A DNA stretch of 64,000 bases, taken from Armillaria gallica (Eukaryota > Basidiomycota > Agaricomycetes > Agaricales > Physalacriaceae). The stretch covers positions 1,240,001-1,304,000 of the forward strand of contig JBANDB010000006.1 of NCBI GenBank assembly GCA_037576215.1, read 5' to 3'. Below the pieces are notes generated by a model. The model was not told the origin of the DNA and did no database searches. It saw only the letters and a program-made list of their open reading frames with translations. The translations under genes and the position numbers were made by a program. Shown piece by piece: positions 49,417-60,218 of the stretch. The stretch's first letter is position 1. Every line of letters begins with the position of its first letter.

Positions 49417-51414
49417 ATGTCAAAAATGGCCCACCCTGACAATTCTTCTATTTGGTCCCAATCCACCCAGTTCGACAGCCGTCTCCTCGTCCCCCTTGAC
49501 GTCCTCCAGCAACAGGCTTATCTTCACATGTCACCCCTTCCTCCATCCCCCATGTCCTCCACTTCCCCTCCGCCAGCAGATTCGGAGCCTGCACCGACCC
49601 ACCGGTGTCTCTGGCAGGAATGTACCCAGTCGTTTGGTGACCCAGAGCAGCTCTACAACCATCTTTGCAACGAGCACATTGGTCGAAAGAGCACCAATAA
49701 CCTCTGTCTCACATGCAAGTGGAAGGACTGCGGGACATCGTGCGCTAAACGGGACCATATTACCAGCCATCTCAGAGGTATGCTCAAAGCTCCTTAGTAA
49801 CTTTGTCTGACCTTTGTTCGGCAGTGCATACCCCACTGAAGCCTCACTCGTGCGAGGTATGCTACCCTCTTGCTTACTCATGGCCCACCTTCTCACAGCC
49901 TGCAGATATGCCAGAAATCTTTCAAGCGACCCCAGGATCTCAAGAAACACGAAAAGATTCATACGGAGGAGCACCATGCGCAGCACAAGCACTCAAAGGC
50001 AATCACCGTCGTCGACCCCGTCTACGTCAGCAGGGTCCGGGGCGGTGAAGACCCCAAAAAGCAACTGAGAGTGCCCAGTGCTCGCTCGACCTCCCACTCT
50101 TCGTCAGCCTCTGACGGTGGGTAGTCCACTGCAGCACACGTGATATATTTACTGACTGCGCTGCGTCCAGTCTCTCACTTTGGCCTCCTTCCCACTCCGT
50201 CTCCCGAACTGCCCCATCAGGTTGCCCACCATGTTTCGCCGTCAGACGACCTCCATATGCTGCACAACCAGCTGCCGTCGTGGGAGGTCTTGCGTACGGA
50301 TGACCCGCCGGTATCAGCAGGTTCAAAGCGCTCTCATGACTACAATGTCGACGACTTCTTTACCGACATGAAAAAGAGGCGCGTAAATCCGTCGTATGAC
50401 CCTCGCATGGCTGAGCGCCTCAACAACCTCAGCTTCGCCGGACACAACTTTAACCCTCGCTCAGTGTCTGTTGAGATCCGCTCTCCAGAGGAGCTTGCAG
50501 CGGTTAATGAATTTTTGGTCACCCTCGGCAGGAATGTTTCCGGGCGTCCCCAACAGCAGTCCCCGCCCTCCGCCGCTGCCGCCGCTTTCCCGCCCGACTA
50601 CTTTGATCCAGTCTCTCTTTCCCAGCTCGGTCTTGCTGGGATGCCGGGAATGCCGCCTTCTCATACGCACTATTCCCCAGAGCCCGCACCATATCCGACC
50701 AATTCCCCGCCCCAGCAGTACGCCAACTACTCTAATCAGCGGTATCCATCGCTTGCCGAGTACCCACCCTCTGCCGACTATCACCGTCGCACCTCCTCCG
50801 TTTCCTCTGCGCGTTACATGTCCGGTGGCCCTTACCACCCATCCCCGCCTTCAGAGCATAGTACCACTCCACCTCTTGACTTTGATTACATCCGTGCTTC
50901 TCGCGGCCCTCCGCCTGCAGCAACGATTTCCCCCGTCGAGTATATGAACAAGGCTATGCGCCCTATGGTGCCGCTCAAATCAGTGCCGACTGTATCCAAA
51001 CCAAGTCCCGTCGAGCCCAAACTTTTGCAGGACATGCATCGCGGGCCTCCCGCAAAGCTCACTTCTTCATCCTCTTCTTCCGCTGCCTCATCTACACCGT
51101 CTTCTCCGGAAAAAAAGAAGAGCTCCTTGTACCCCCTCCTTACGTCGGGGGATGCTCAATACAAACTAGCCCCACTCACGTCGTCGTCACTGGAAAAGTC
51201 ACTCCCCGGAATACGAAGCATAAGCGACGACCTCTCCCGGATAGAAATTGGCGCAAAGCGCGAGGTTACATCCGAAGAGAGACGGCATCATGCTGAACTT
51301 ATTAAGGACCTACTGGTTAGTATCAACACTGATTATAAACGTCGCTACGGGACACCGAAAATGGTCAAGAAGGACCGAGTTGTGGAACGCGATGTTGAGA
51401 TGATTACTGTTTAA
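49417..51414 (+). CDS. pacC: pH-responsive zinc-finger transcription factor PacC/Rim101
   Basis: Activates alkaline-expressed genes after proteolytic processing by the Pal/Rim pathway. Exons: 49417..49777, 49825..49856, 49906..50116, 50171..51414 (615 aa from this start). Three C2H2 fingers occupy about residues 50-140: [10 protein letters not shown]...[21 protein letters not shown]...H, and [17 protein letters not shown] with the linker VHTPLKPHS. Downstream, [13 protein letters not shown] and MAERLNNL match the conserved segment of Aspergillus PacC; the rest is Ser/Pro-rich. An in-frame ATG at 49363 would add 18 residues, but two GCCAAG sites would then be coding; ATG 49426 (AAAATGG) is a third choice. 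Exon 2 is 32 nt and sits between fingers 2 and 3. Confidence 0.95.
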
Positions 51415-51672
51415 TACGAAACGTGGTGCAGAAAGGACGCTTTGTTTCCTTATTTTTTGCTTTGATCTGCGTATTATATGTGCAAATAACTTTTGGAGTG
51501 TACACTACAATTCTATGTATAAGTTATTATGGAAGATCAATTTGTATCTGTCGATGGCACAAGTTGTCGTTGGGCTTGCATGTCTCGCTGTGTGCAAACG
51601 TGCCGAAGGATGTACAATAAAAATACAGCATGGTATAAAATGACCGCCGACTATATTATGTACGTAAATATC

Positions 51673-54600
51673 TCAGCTTCTGTTCTTTATAGTAAACTTG
51701 ATTTTCGGCTTAGAAGCCGCGGGCTCTTCTACGTCTTGTGCAGACGTACTGGTAGCCAAAGGCGACGGTGCGAAAGGCGTATTGAATCCGAGATTGGGCG
51801 TGTTGGTCGTCGGCGGTGGAGGGCTCCCTGCGGGTCCCGCTACTACAGGCGCCGCGCCGCTATTGAACTCTGCCCACCGGGGACATTTCCTGTTTGTTTC
51901 TAGAATAACGCCGGTCAGCATCACCAATCATCCAAGAATATATAAAAAACTCCACTCATATGCCCCATCTGTCCACAGTGTCCACATCTCCTCGTCGTAT
52001 CAGGTTTCAATGGTCTATTCAGAGTCATCGGCGTCCCACCCTCCTTCACAATCTTCGCGTTCTTTCTATGCAGCCGCCTCTCCTGGTTCTTCTTCATCCT
52101 GGCAATTTCCTCTTCCAGCCTCTTCTTCGCCCGTTTATCCTTATCTGCATCTCCTGTGGGGGCTAGGCTGTCAGCCATTGTGGCCTCCTCCTCCAATAGC
52201 TGCTTCCCTCGCACGTAAGCACGTATAACGCCCGGGTCTCGAATTATCTCTGTTTGCCACTCCCCATCCGTCAATCGCTTGATCCTCAGCACTCGCCGGC
52301 CGCCGTCGGGTCCCACACTCATGTCGCGCTCGACGGATGATGTTCGACTGGGGCCGGGAGCGGGCGAGCCAGGAGCCACAGATCCGTAAGAGCTGTGCGC
52401 CTTTTTCGCTTGAGCCTCCTTTTCGTTTTCCTTGTATCTTCTCTTATCCTCCTCCGTCAACACCGGCTCGTCTTTCCGACTCAGGGAATCGAATTGAGCC
52501 TTCCATATCCGTTCGATCTCAGAACGATATATCTGTTGCTGCTCGGCGACGTTATAACGGTGGGCAGATTTTGGCCGGTTCTCAGCCTCGGCTGCAGTAG
52601 TAAGTGAGTCGTGGAAAGGTAAAGAAACAGATGAGACATACCCATTTTCTGTTCGTCATCTTCCCCTGCTTTCACAAATATCTCCTTCATCGATATCCGG
52701 ATAAAGCTAAAAGCTTCCCCTCTTCCAGAAGGATCACCTTCGCCATGCAACCTCAGCATGGCCTTCGCCTGGGTAGCAAACAAGAAATTCTTTGTTGTGA
52801 TCCAAGGCGCCAACTGCTGCTCGACCGAAAGATTCGATTCATCGCCATCCGCTGCGTCCGCAGTCTGACTATAACCGGAGTCTTGCAAGTGCCGTTGACC
52901 AACTTGCATACTCTCCGTAAGAACAACCTGCTCCGGTCCGACCATCTTCAGCATCTCAGCATCGCTTGGTATGGACAAGTTGGGCTTGAGCCTCCAAAAT
53001 CCTTGATGCGGCCCTCGACGGTGATATTCCATAAATTCTTTCAGCCTTTGTCGCATCTGGAGCTCGTTTTGATCTGGGAAGTATTTCATCAGCCTCGATA
53101 TCTTCAGTCGTTCCTCTTGACTCTTTCGGAGCAGCTTGAATGCGATGATCTGCAGTCTGTACTTGATTGTATTCGTGATTTTGCGAGAATGTGGCCCAGG
53201 AACTTCGGTGACAGGATACGTCTGCCCAACGACAAAGAGGTTTTTGATTTCCCGGATGAAGTATTTTGTATCACCTTTGACGGTATGGCGGATGATGAGA
53301 AAATCGGTACCGTAAGGTTTATGTCGGAAAAGAGGTGCCCGGAGTAGATTGTTGTACAATGCAGGCATCGTTTGTCCCGGGTAGACGTAACCGAATTTCA
53401 TGAACGGAGAGTCATCTTGAGGTTCAAGAACGAAGGGAACGCCCAAGTCATACTTGGGAATATGTTCATCCTTCTCATCCTTCTTCCTGTAATAATTCAC
53501 CAGCGCACTACCCATACCAAAGTTAGATATTATAGGGGGATGTTCTTCCTGCGTCCCAGATTGATAAGAAAAATCTATATGACAGACAGACGACTTACCG
53601 AGTATTCCCAAAGTACAAAGTTGCTCGTGTCTCGGAGGCTGAGATCACTGGTAGTATGCAGACCCTCTCCGACATTACCGCCTTTGCCGAGCCGCCGACC
53701 AGCTTTATCCTTCTTTTTCTTGGCAGTGCGAACCTTGCTGAATCGTAATTCGATATTTGAAGGAAACTGCAACGCTGGGCGATGGAAAGAACGAGCCTCC
53801 TGTTTGGACAGTCGGGTCTTGTACTTCAGAAGAAGTCAGATTGAAAACACTCGTTAGATACGAAAAGTGAAGACGTACAAATGGCAGCTGCAGTTTCTGT
53901 GCAGGATAGGCATGCTCTACAGACAGTTGGCCAAAGGTTTGGCGGACACGATGGCGACCGTCCTTGGAAATCTCGTAAAAGTGGTCATTTGATAGATTAA
54001 ACTTGTCGCGGATGCCTGCGTCAGTTCTGAGCCTCTTTCGAGGCCTGGCCATTTCAGCTACAGAAAGATTGAATGGATGTTGTGTTTGGAGAAATAGAGA
54101 TAACAAACCTGTTCTATCTTCGGGGACAATATCATCTTCGTGATTGAACTCCAGCTGGGTAAAATCACGGAATGGTGCGCGAGGGCTCCATATAATACTT
54201 TGCGTCCATGCACCAGATTCCAACGCTTTGTTTGCTGGTGTCGTAAGATTATTCTCTGGCAGGCCGTTACTGCGTGAGAACGTGTTCTCCGGTTCATAGA
54301 TAATTTGGTCCTCCCAATTCGACAACAGAACGAGATCGAAGCTTCGATCATGAAGGGGTAACGATATAGGAACGTTCGTCTTGTCACGTTCCTGAGGTAG
54401 GATGAGCATGTAAAACGAGAAGAATGGTTTTGAAATGCACCTCAAGAGCCTTGCGAAGATCGGCTTCTACACTTCCAGCAGAAACAACAGCTTCGACACG
54501 CTTATTCTCGACTTGCCGCTTCGTATCGCCTACAACTGCTTCAAGGAATGCTTTGGGTACTTCTTTCCTCCGGGGATACACAGTTTCGACTGGCATGTAC

Positions 54601-55099
54601 TCAGCAACTTCTTACATGCATGGTCAGGAAACTCACTATGGAAAGGTCTCTTGGCGAGTCTCGACTTGTTCACCGTGTACCCTTTGAACAGTTCACTGAA
54701 ATCGAGTATCTTGTCCTTCTGGAACGCCGGAAATCGCTCGTATACACTCTTCGGTCTCTCGACAAGTCGTTTCACTATCCGCACTCGCCTCTGTTTCTGC
54801 CTTATGGCGTCCGGAGATCGGAGCTCTGTCTTGACCGCTGGGGCTTCCATGTCTTCATCCTGCATCTCTTGGTCAATTTGGGACTCCCAATCTTCACCCT
54901 GATCATTCCCAATGGCCTCATCATCCTCATCATAACTCTCGTTGTAGATCTGACCAGAGTTCAAACTTGGCAAACCGGAAATTCCAAGCTGGTTCGAGAG
55001 GCCCGAACCGCTAGGCAAGGACATGCCATCGAGAAGATGATTGAGGGAGAATCCGGTGAGCGCAGATATCGCATCGCTTTCGTCCTTGTTATCTGCCAT
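51673..55099 (-). CDS. taf1: Transcription initiation factor TFIID subunit 1 (TAF1)
   Basis: The largest TFIID scaffold subunit. Exons: complement(51673..51899, 51956..52591, 52642..53548, 53599..53823, 53879..54057, 54109..54391, 54441..54589, 54637..55099), 3069 nt, 1022 aa. Visible features are an acidic N-terminus, the conserved central domain (DUF3591; NFGMGSALVNYYRKKD, FLIIRHTVKGDTKYFIREI, YFPDQNELQMRQRLKEF, RGPHQGFWRLKP) and a zinc knuckle (CGHCGQMGHMKTNRKCP). No bromodomain follows, as expected in fungi. The ATG at 55099 was chosen conservatively. A 6-nt exon ATGATT at 55180-55185 with a 50-bp intron (55130..55179; GTATAT donor, TGCTAAC branch site, ACAG acceptor) would add 12 residues in frame and is plausible. 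Confidence 0.94.
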
Positions 55100-55263
55100 G
55101 GTGACGAGAGCCCCGACGGCTATTGCGCCCTGTGAACGTTCGTTAGCAAGGTAGTTTGAAGCTCTTGGAAAACATATACAATCATCCAAAAAAGGAAGCC
55201 ACTACGTCAACCTTGGCGCGTCGCGACTTCGTCACCTACTAGTACCATCATCTTTCGAACAGC
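55100..55263. promoter_or_regulatory. Divergent promoter of TAF1 and PA28
   Basis: The region between the TAF1 start and the PA28 start is 164 bp, or only 78 bp if the 6-nt TAF1 leader exon at 55180-55185 is real. Confidence 0.45.
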
Positions 55264-56510
55264 ATGGACAAGCAGCTCACCACCGAAATAGAGGTATGTT
55301 TCATTTTCAGGAAACCCGATATCTGTATTGTTTATGCTGATGCTCTCAGAAATTCCGTGCGGGCCTCGCAAGCTCAGCAGAAGACATTGCCTTTAGAATA
55401 TTTCCTTCCAAGGTATAATTATACACGCTCCTCCATCATCGTTATACAGCCGATTGAAATCAAGACAGATTTTGTAAATTGTGGATATTTTGTCATTCTA
55501 GCGCTAAATCAAGAGCAGGGAGCTCCAGGAGATGATCCAGTCATTCGATTCGTCTTCTTCACCGTTCCATCCGTCCCACGCTTCGACCGATGGAACAGTA
55601 TATCCTCCTCCTGACAGCCATCCCTCTGAAGAACCTCCGAGCAAAAAGCGTCGACTGGCTGATCCAATTGACAGCAACGCCGCACAGAATGGTCGCTTCA
55701 CCAGCGTCGTTGTAGCAAACAAGCATATATCCGGTCTACACGCGATTGTCAAACGGGAGTCCGAACAGCTATCTTCCACAGTCGTATATCACCTATCTTC
55801 TATCTATTGTGTAGTTGCTAATTTAACGCGTTAGGATCAAGTGAAAATGTGGATAACTCTGACGATGCCAAAGTCCGTGACGTTTTAGTCCCTTCGTTAT
55901 TGTCTTGTTTCTGACGATTTATATACAGAATTGAGGAGTACGTGCTCTGACTCCTGTTTGGCTTCGGATGAATCATACTCCCATTCTTCCAGTGGTGATA
56001 ATTTTGGTTGGTGTTTATGTTCTGAATTTTACGACGCATGCTCACGAAATGTTAAGGGGTCCAAATTCAAGAAGGTCGTCTTGACATTTAGTGGTTACGT
56101 CTTTTTTAACGCTGCTTGTCCAGAGGTCCTTTCTGAACTGCATCGTGCCCAAGAAAGCGCATACAATCTGCGTGACACCGCTCGCCAAGATCACATCACT
56201 AGGGCAAAGATATGCTCTAAGCTGATCAAGTATCCCAACTTAGAAGACTATATGGTATTGTAAACTCCTTCCGTCTTCTTCAGAAACTCAATAATAGCAC
56301 CAGTTGGCACTGAAGGAACATGATGAGAAACAGATTTATTTTTCCCGTCAGCATATTATAGACATCCGGAATATGTACGCATCGCTGATGGATCTCATAC
56401 AAAAAAACATCACCAAGGTCTGCAATTCTTTCATATCCATGAGCTCGATTACCCAACCAAGCTTGTAGATTCGTGTCCCGAAGGCCAACAACAATCGTGC
56501 ACTCTATTAG
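55264..56510 (+). CDS. Proteasome activator PA28 (REG-gamma type)
   Basis: Forms a heptameric cap that opens the 20S proteasome independently of ATP. Exons: 55264..55293, 55350..55412, 55469..55473, 55519..55783, 55835..55872, 55929..55937, 55993..56006, 56057..56074, 56124..56254, 56304..56417, 56469..56510; 729 nt, 242 aa. The helix-1 sequence SAEDIAFRIFPSKILELQ matches REG-gamma, as do the activation-loop region DQVKMWITLTMPKIEDGDNFG, ITRAKICSKLIKYPNLEDY and the C-terminal NNNRALY, which docks into the proteasome. A KKRR motif in the disordered insert suggests nuclear location. Four exons are tiny (5, 9, 14 and 18 nt). The 5-nt exon ATTTT supplies Ile-Leu of FPSKILELQ; no other combination keeps both frame and family sequence. 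Confidence 0.93.
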
Positions 56511-56551
56511 ATCGTTTCTCGCGCTGTAATCCAACTACAGTTCTAGACCCA

Positions 56552-58247
56552 CTAAACAGAGATAGTCTTGTACACATCAAAGCCATCGGCGCCCGTGCTG
56601 ATAACACCCCCCGGTATCTGAGGATGCCAGTGCGCCTCTTTTACATTTTGCTGATGGTGAGAGAATAGCAGCTGGGGTGGTACATTTTGTTCGCCAGAAG
56701 AATCAGTTGTCCCCATTTCATCATCGTCTTGCTCGACTGCAAGGTCCCATAGGGTGACTTGATCATCGGCAGATGATGCTAAAAACATGGAATCCTCCGT
56801 CGGATGCCATTCGAGAGATGTTATGGGCGCCTTGTGCCAATTAAATGAAGCGATAGGCATAGAAACCGGACCATTCGTGCTACATCTGATATCAGGCCCA
56901 TTGCTGAAAACCGAGATGTAGCTTACTCACCTTTTTTTCTTCATATTACGGAAATCCCAAACTTTGATTCCGCCTTCATCTCCGCCGCTGAGAAGAAGAT
57001 AAGTTGTTGACTTGTTCCAGCTGATCACATTGACGTCGCCTTCATGGGCTTCTTCGATGCTAGCAACACTTCGACGTCCTTTGCTTCGTACATCCCAGAC
57101 TTGGATCGTTTTGTCGGCTGAGCATGACGCAAATACGGTTGGCTCCGAAGGGCTCCATTGTATATCTTCAACGCTCGATGTGTGAGATGTAAAAGGCTGT
57201 GAGAGAGCGTTGAAACCGGAAGGTGTAGATGTTGTCAAGTAAATCTTGGAGTGAATATCGCCGGTTAACAGGCGCAAAGAAGAAGGGCCTGAAGCGGCCC
57301 AGTCCAGTGCAAATCCTTCCGCTCTGCCATGGGAATTTATGGTGAAGACGGGCGACTGTGTTCGATCTTTATTCCCTGTGTACCCGGGCACATCGAGTGA
57401 TTCGATGAGCGGTCGAACATCCCATATGTGCACCTTACCCGTTTCTGCCCACGTCGCAACGTGATAAGGCTGAGAAACAGGAGGTAGAGGAGTAGATGGG
57501 GGAAGTGGTTGTGCTCGTATCCGGTTAACACCGCCGACGTGAGGTACAGATCGATATTCAAGCACTGGATCTTCATCAAGTCTGTCGCCGTCGTCGTCGT
57601 CATCTTCATCCTCTGAATCCGAGTCCACTGCGTACAAGTCAGATAGCATAACATAGTAGCTCATCATCTGACGAACCGTTTTTCTGTGTTTTGTGCAACG
57701 AAGTCAATTTGCACACTCGAAGTTCGTTTTTTTTCATTGTTTCTCCCTGAGCTCCAGTTACAAAGTAAGCTGTGGCCGGGAAACTTTGCCTCTCGTCGCC
57801 AAGGCTATCCCGTAGAATGTCAAATGACAGACTGGGATAATCAACGCCCATGGAATGCCGCATAAGATATACGGAATCATCAGCTTCCATTATTTCGTCT
57901 TCGCCCAGAGTATGGTACCCAGGAATGAAAACTCTGTCGGACGGAGATTGCTCCTCGGAGTCTTCGACTGCAGGAGTGACTTCGTCGTCGATTTCCATTG
58001 CTGCTTCATCATGAACAAAGGTGCCGTAGTGTGAAAAGAGAAATTCTTCACCATTTTCATCGTCGTTTTGCTGCTCATCGACTACCTCTTCGTCGCTTTC
58101 AATCTCGTCCTCCCAGGCATCTTCAAATTCGCCCATCTCATCGGTGGGTGCCGTCCCTCGTTTCATTCGACTGCCGGATGCTTTTGCAAAAGGCTGTCCA
58201 TCGTTCTCGGCACTGGGTACCAGTTCGGTAGCGGTACGTTTTGACAT
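56552..58247 (-). CDS. rrb1: Ribosome assembly WD40 protein RRB1/GRWD1
   Basis: A chaperone-like nuclear protein that binds ribosomal protein L3 (uL3) and acts in 60S assembly. Exons: complement(56552..56879, 56931..57627, 57677..58247), 1596 nt, 531 aa. The N-terminus is acidic, followed by the histone-binding-like segment (PGYHTLGEDEIMEADDSVY, DYPSLSFDILRD). An acidic insert DSDSEDEDDDDDGD precedes WD repeats with IQWSPSEPTVFASCSADKTI, GDEGGIKVWDFRN, LEWHPTEDSMFLASSADDQ and HWHPQIPGGVISTGADGFDV, the family's usual C-terminus. The last acceptor was set at GATGTAG|CACGAA to keep frame. It converges on PA28 with 41 bp between stops. Confidence 0.95.
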
Positions 58248-58441
58248 TGGGGGCCGTAAGGAATAAATGAGATGCGGCTAGGTTGGGGCACTTGAAATTT
58301 CTTCAAGGGCTTCACGTGACAAAACACCGTAAGGAAAGGATTCGCAGTGCCGTCTCAGGTCGGGTCCCTACAACTCTCCCTCTTACTCTCACCCTGTCGT
58401 CACTGTTAACTGTACGCCCATCGTGGCCGTCGACCTCGACG

Positions 58442-59852
58442 ATGCCGAAGGACTCCTCCCGACGGCCTCTTCCCGCCTCCTCCGTCGACTTCGCCCTGCC
58501 CCCATCAAGCGTGGCATCGACGTCGTCCCACACACTGGATGAGTCAGTATTAATGCAAAGAATACGACGACCAAGTATACTAGCTCCCAAAGCAGTCTTT
58601 CTAACTGAAACTCGTCTGTCGAGCCCGTTGGCCGCATCCTTCACGCTGCATTCCTCGCCAAGGCGCAGGGATACCCACCGCGACTCACCGTCCGACATGT
58701 CTGATAGCAGCAGCGGAGCAATGCGAACCGATAGTTCGTCCTCTGCAAGCTCTGGAGATACCACTCCTTCCATCGGTATAGAAGATGATGCCACCCAAGA
58801 AACCAAAATTTCCCGCCCTTACCTCTCCTCCCCTCGCAGGTTGTCTTCCTCAACAGCTGACGCCCAGGACTCTCGTCCTTATCCCCGACGCAGATTATCT
58901 TTTCCTGTATGTTGTTATCTACTTGATATATGTCCAGGGAGCCTAACTGTTAGCGCAGCCGAAACAACCCCGCATCATGAACCTCCTCGCTGAATCCCGC
59001 CCTGTCGAAAATGAAGTCAAGTCCGAGGCTGCCTTTCAGCGATTGGTGGCTTCCGGGGCCGAACTTCCTCTTCAACCCCACACCCCTCGTTCAGTATCCG
59101 ATCGTGGTCGTTATCCTGAAGAAGCTGGTCCTGACGATTTCCAGAGGGAAGACACGACCAGCGATGATGAAGAGGAGGATGGCCCCTTCGCCTACACTCC
59201 TTCTAGTCACAGCGATCCAATCAACATTGTCAATCGTCGTAAGAATGCCAGTGGAGATGACCTTGACATGGCTGAGAGCTCCAGTTTGATGGACATTGAT
59301 GGTGTACGTACGTTTTGTTTCTTGATGGACGTGTTATTCATCATGTTGATTAGCCTTCCTGTTCCCCCATGTCAATATCATCGATGACTCAATGGAGGTA
59401 CACACCACCTCCTACGACAAGTGCTGTAAGGTCGGCGAAACGCAAATGTACGTACTTTCAGTTATATCTTCACCACGTTAGTCATAAAACTCTCTGTAGT
59501 TGATGACCGTTTCGACCCGTATCCTGCCTCAAAGCGTCGAGCTGTTTCGCCTTCGATTCCTCATCTTCGTGACCCGCATTCTACAGTAGGCTCCCCTCGA
59601 GGCAGTAACAGGATACCCATCGCTATTCCTATCTCAATTCCGGGATCGACTGTCAATTCCGCTACATCTTCCCCGACAATATCCGGATCGTACCCTCGTT
59701 CTATGAACATAACATCTAGTCCCACATTACGAGCATCGATGGGTTTGTCTAGTCCGATTATCAGACCCGTTCCTCGGACTCGGAGATTTGACGGTGAGGA
59801 CAGGGAAGTGGATGGGGCGGGCGAAGCTGTCGGCGGTCTTAGTCTTGGATGA
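58442..59852 (+). CDS. Ser/Pro-rich orphan protein
   Basis: I do not recognise the family. Exons: 58442..58906, 58959..59303, 59354..59447, 59500..59852 (418 aa). The protein is mostly disordered and rich in Ser, Pro, Arg and acidic patches. A compact block near residue 300 reads SAKRKFDDRFDPYPASKRR and spans an exon junction; it looks like the most conserved part, with two basic clusters that may be nuclear signals. Many SP dipeptides (SSPRR, VSPS, TSSPT) suggest phosphorylation by proline-directed kinases. The start at 58442 is the first ATG with a good context after the divergent RRB1 gene; the frame is open further upstream to 58283. Confidence 0.7.
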
Positions 59853-60218
59853 ATAGCACGACTTTTGGTATGTAAAAACATCGGCATCTTGCATTCTCAA
59901 CCCTTCTGCATGTACTATTTTGGAGCAATAACCTATCTGTATAGCAACAGCTAGTTACATATGTATCATTATCAACGACACCCATATCCACTTCTACCTT
60001 ATATGCTTGTATCGTAGCGCACTATTGGTCTCATACTCATCGTGGCCTTTCCCCCTCGCTGCTGTAGTGGCGCGAATTATAGGCCCTTTTGGGTCGGCGT
60101 TTTGTAGCTTGTAAGTAGCCTCCTTTTGAGCATCAGAATTGTCATGATATACTAGGTCGTTCGGTACTTGATTGCTATCGTACACTCTTCGTACACTCTT
60201 CATTTACACAAGATATCG
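59853..60218. other. Convergent intergenic region
   Basis: The 3' regions of the orphan (+) and amidase (-) genes; nothing else recognised. Confidence 0.5.

Noticed and set aside
55413..55513. PA28 model with one 101-bp intron ending at TCAAG|AGC
   Set aside because: It is in frame but loses the conserved Ile-Leu of FPSKILELQ and has no branch site near the acceptor; the 5-nt exon model fits better.
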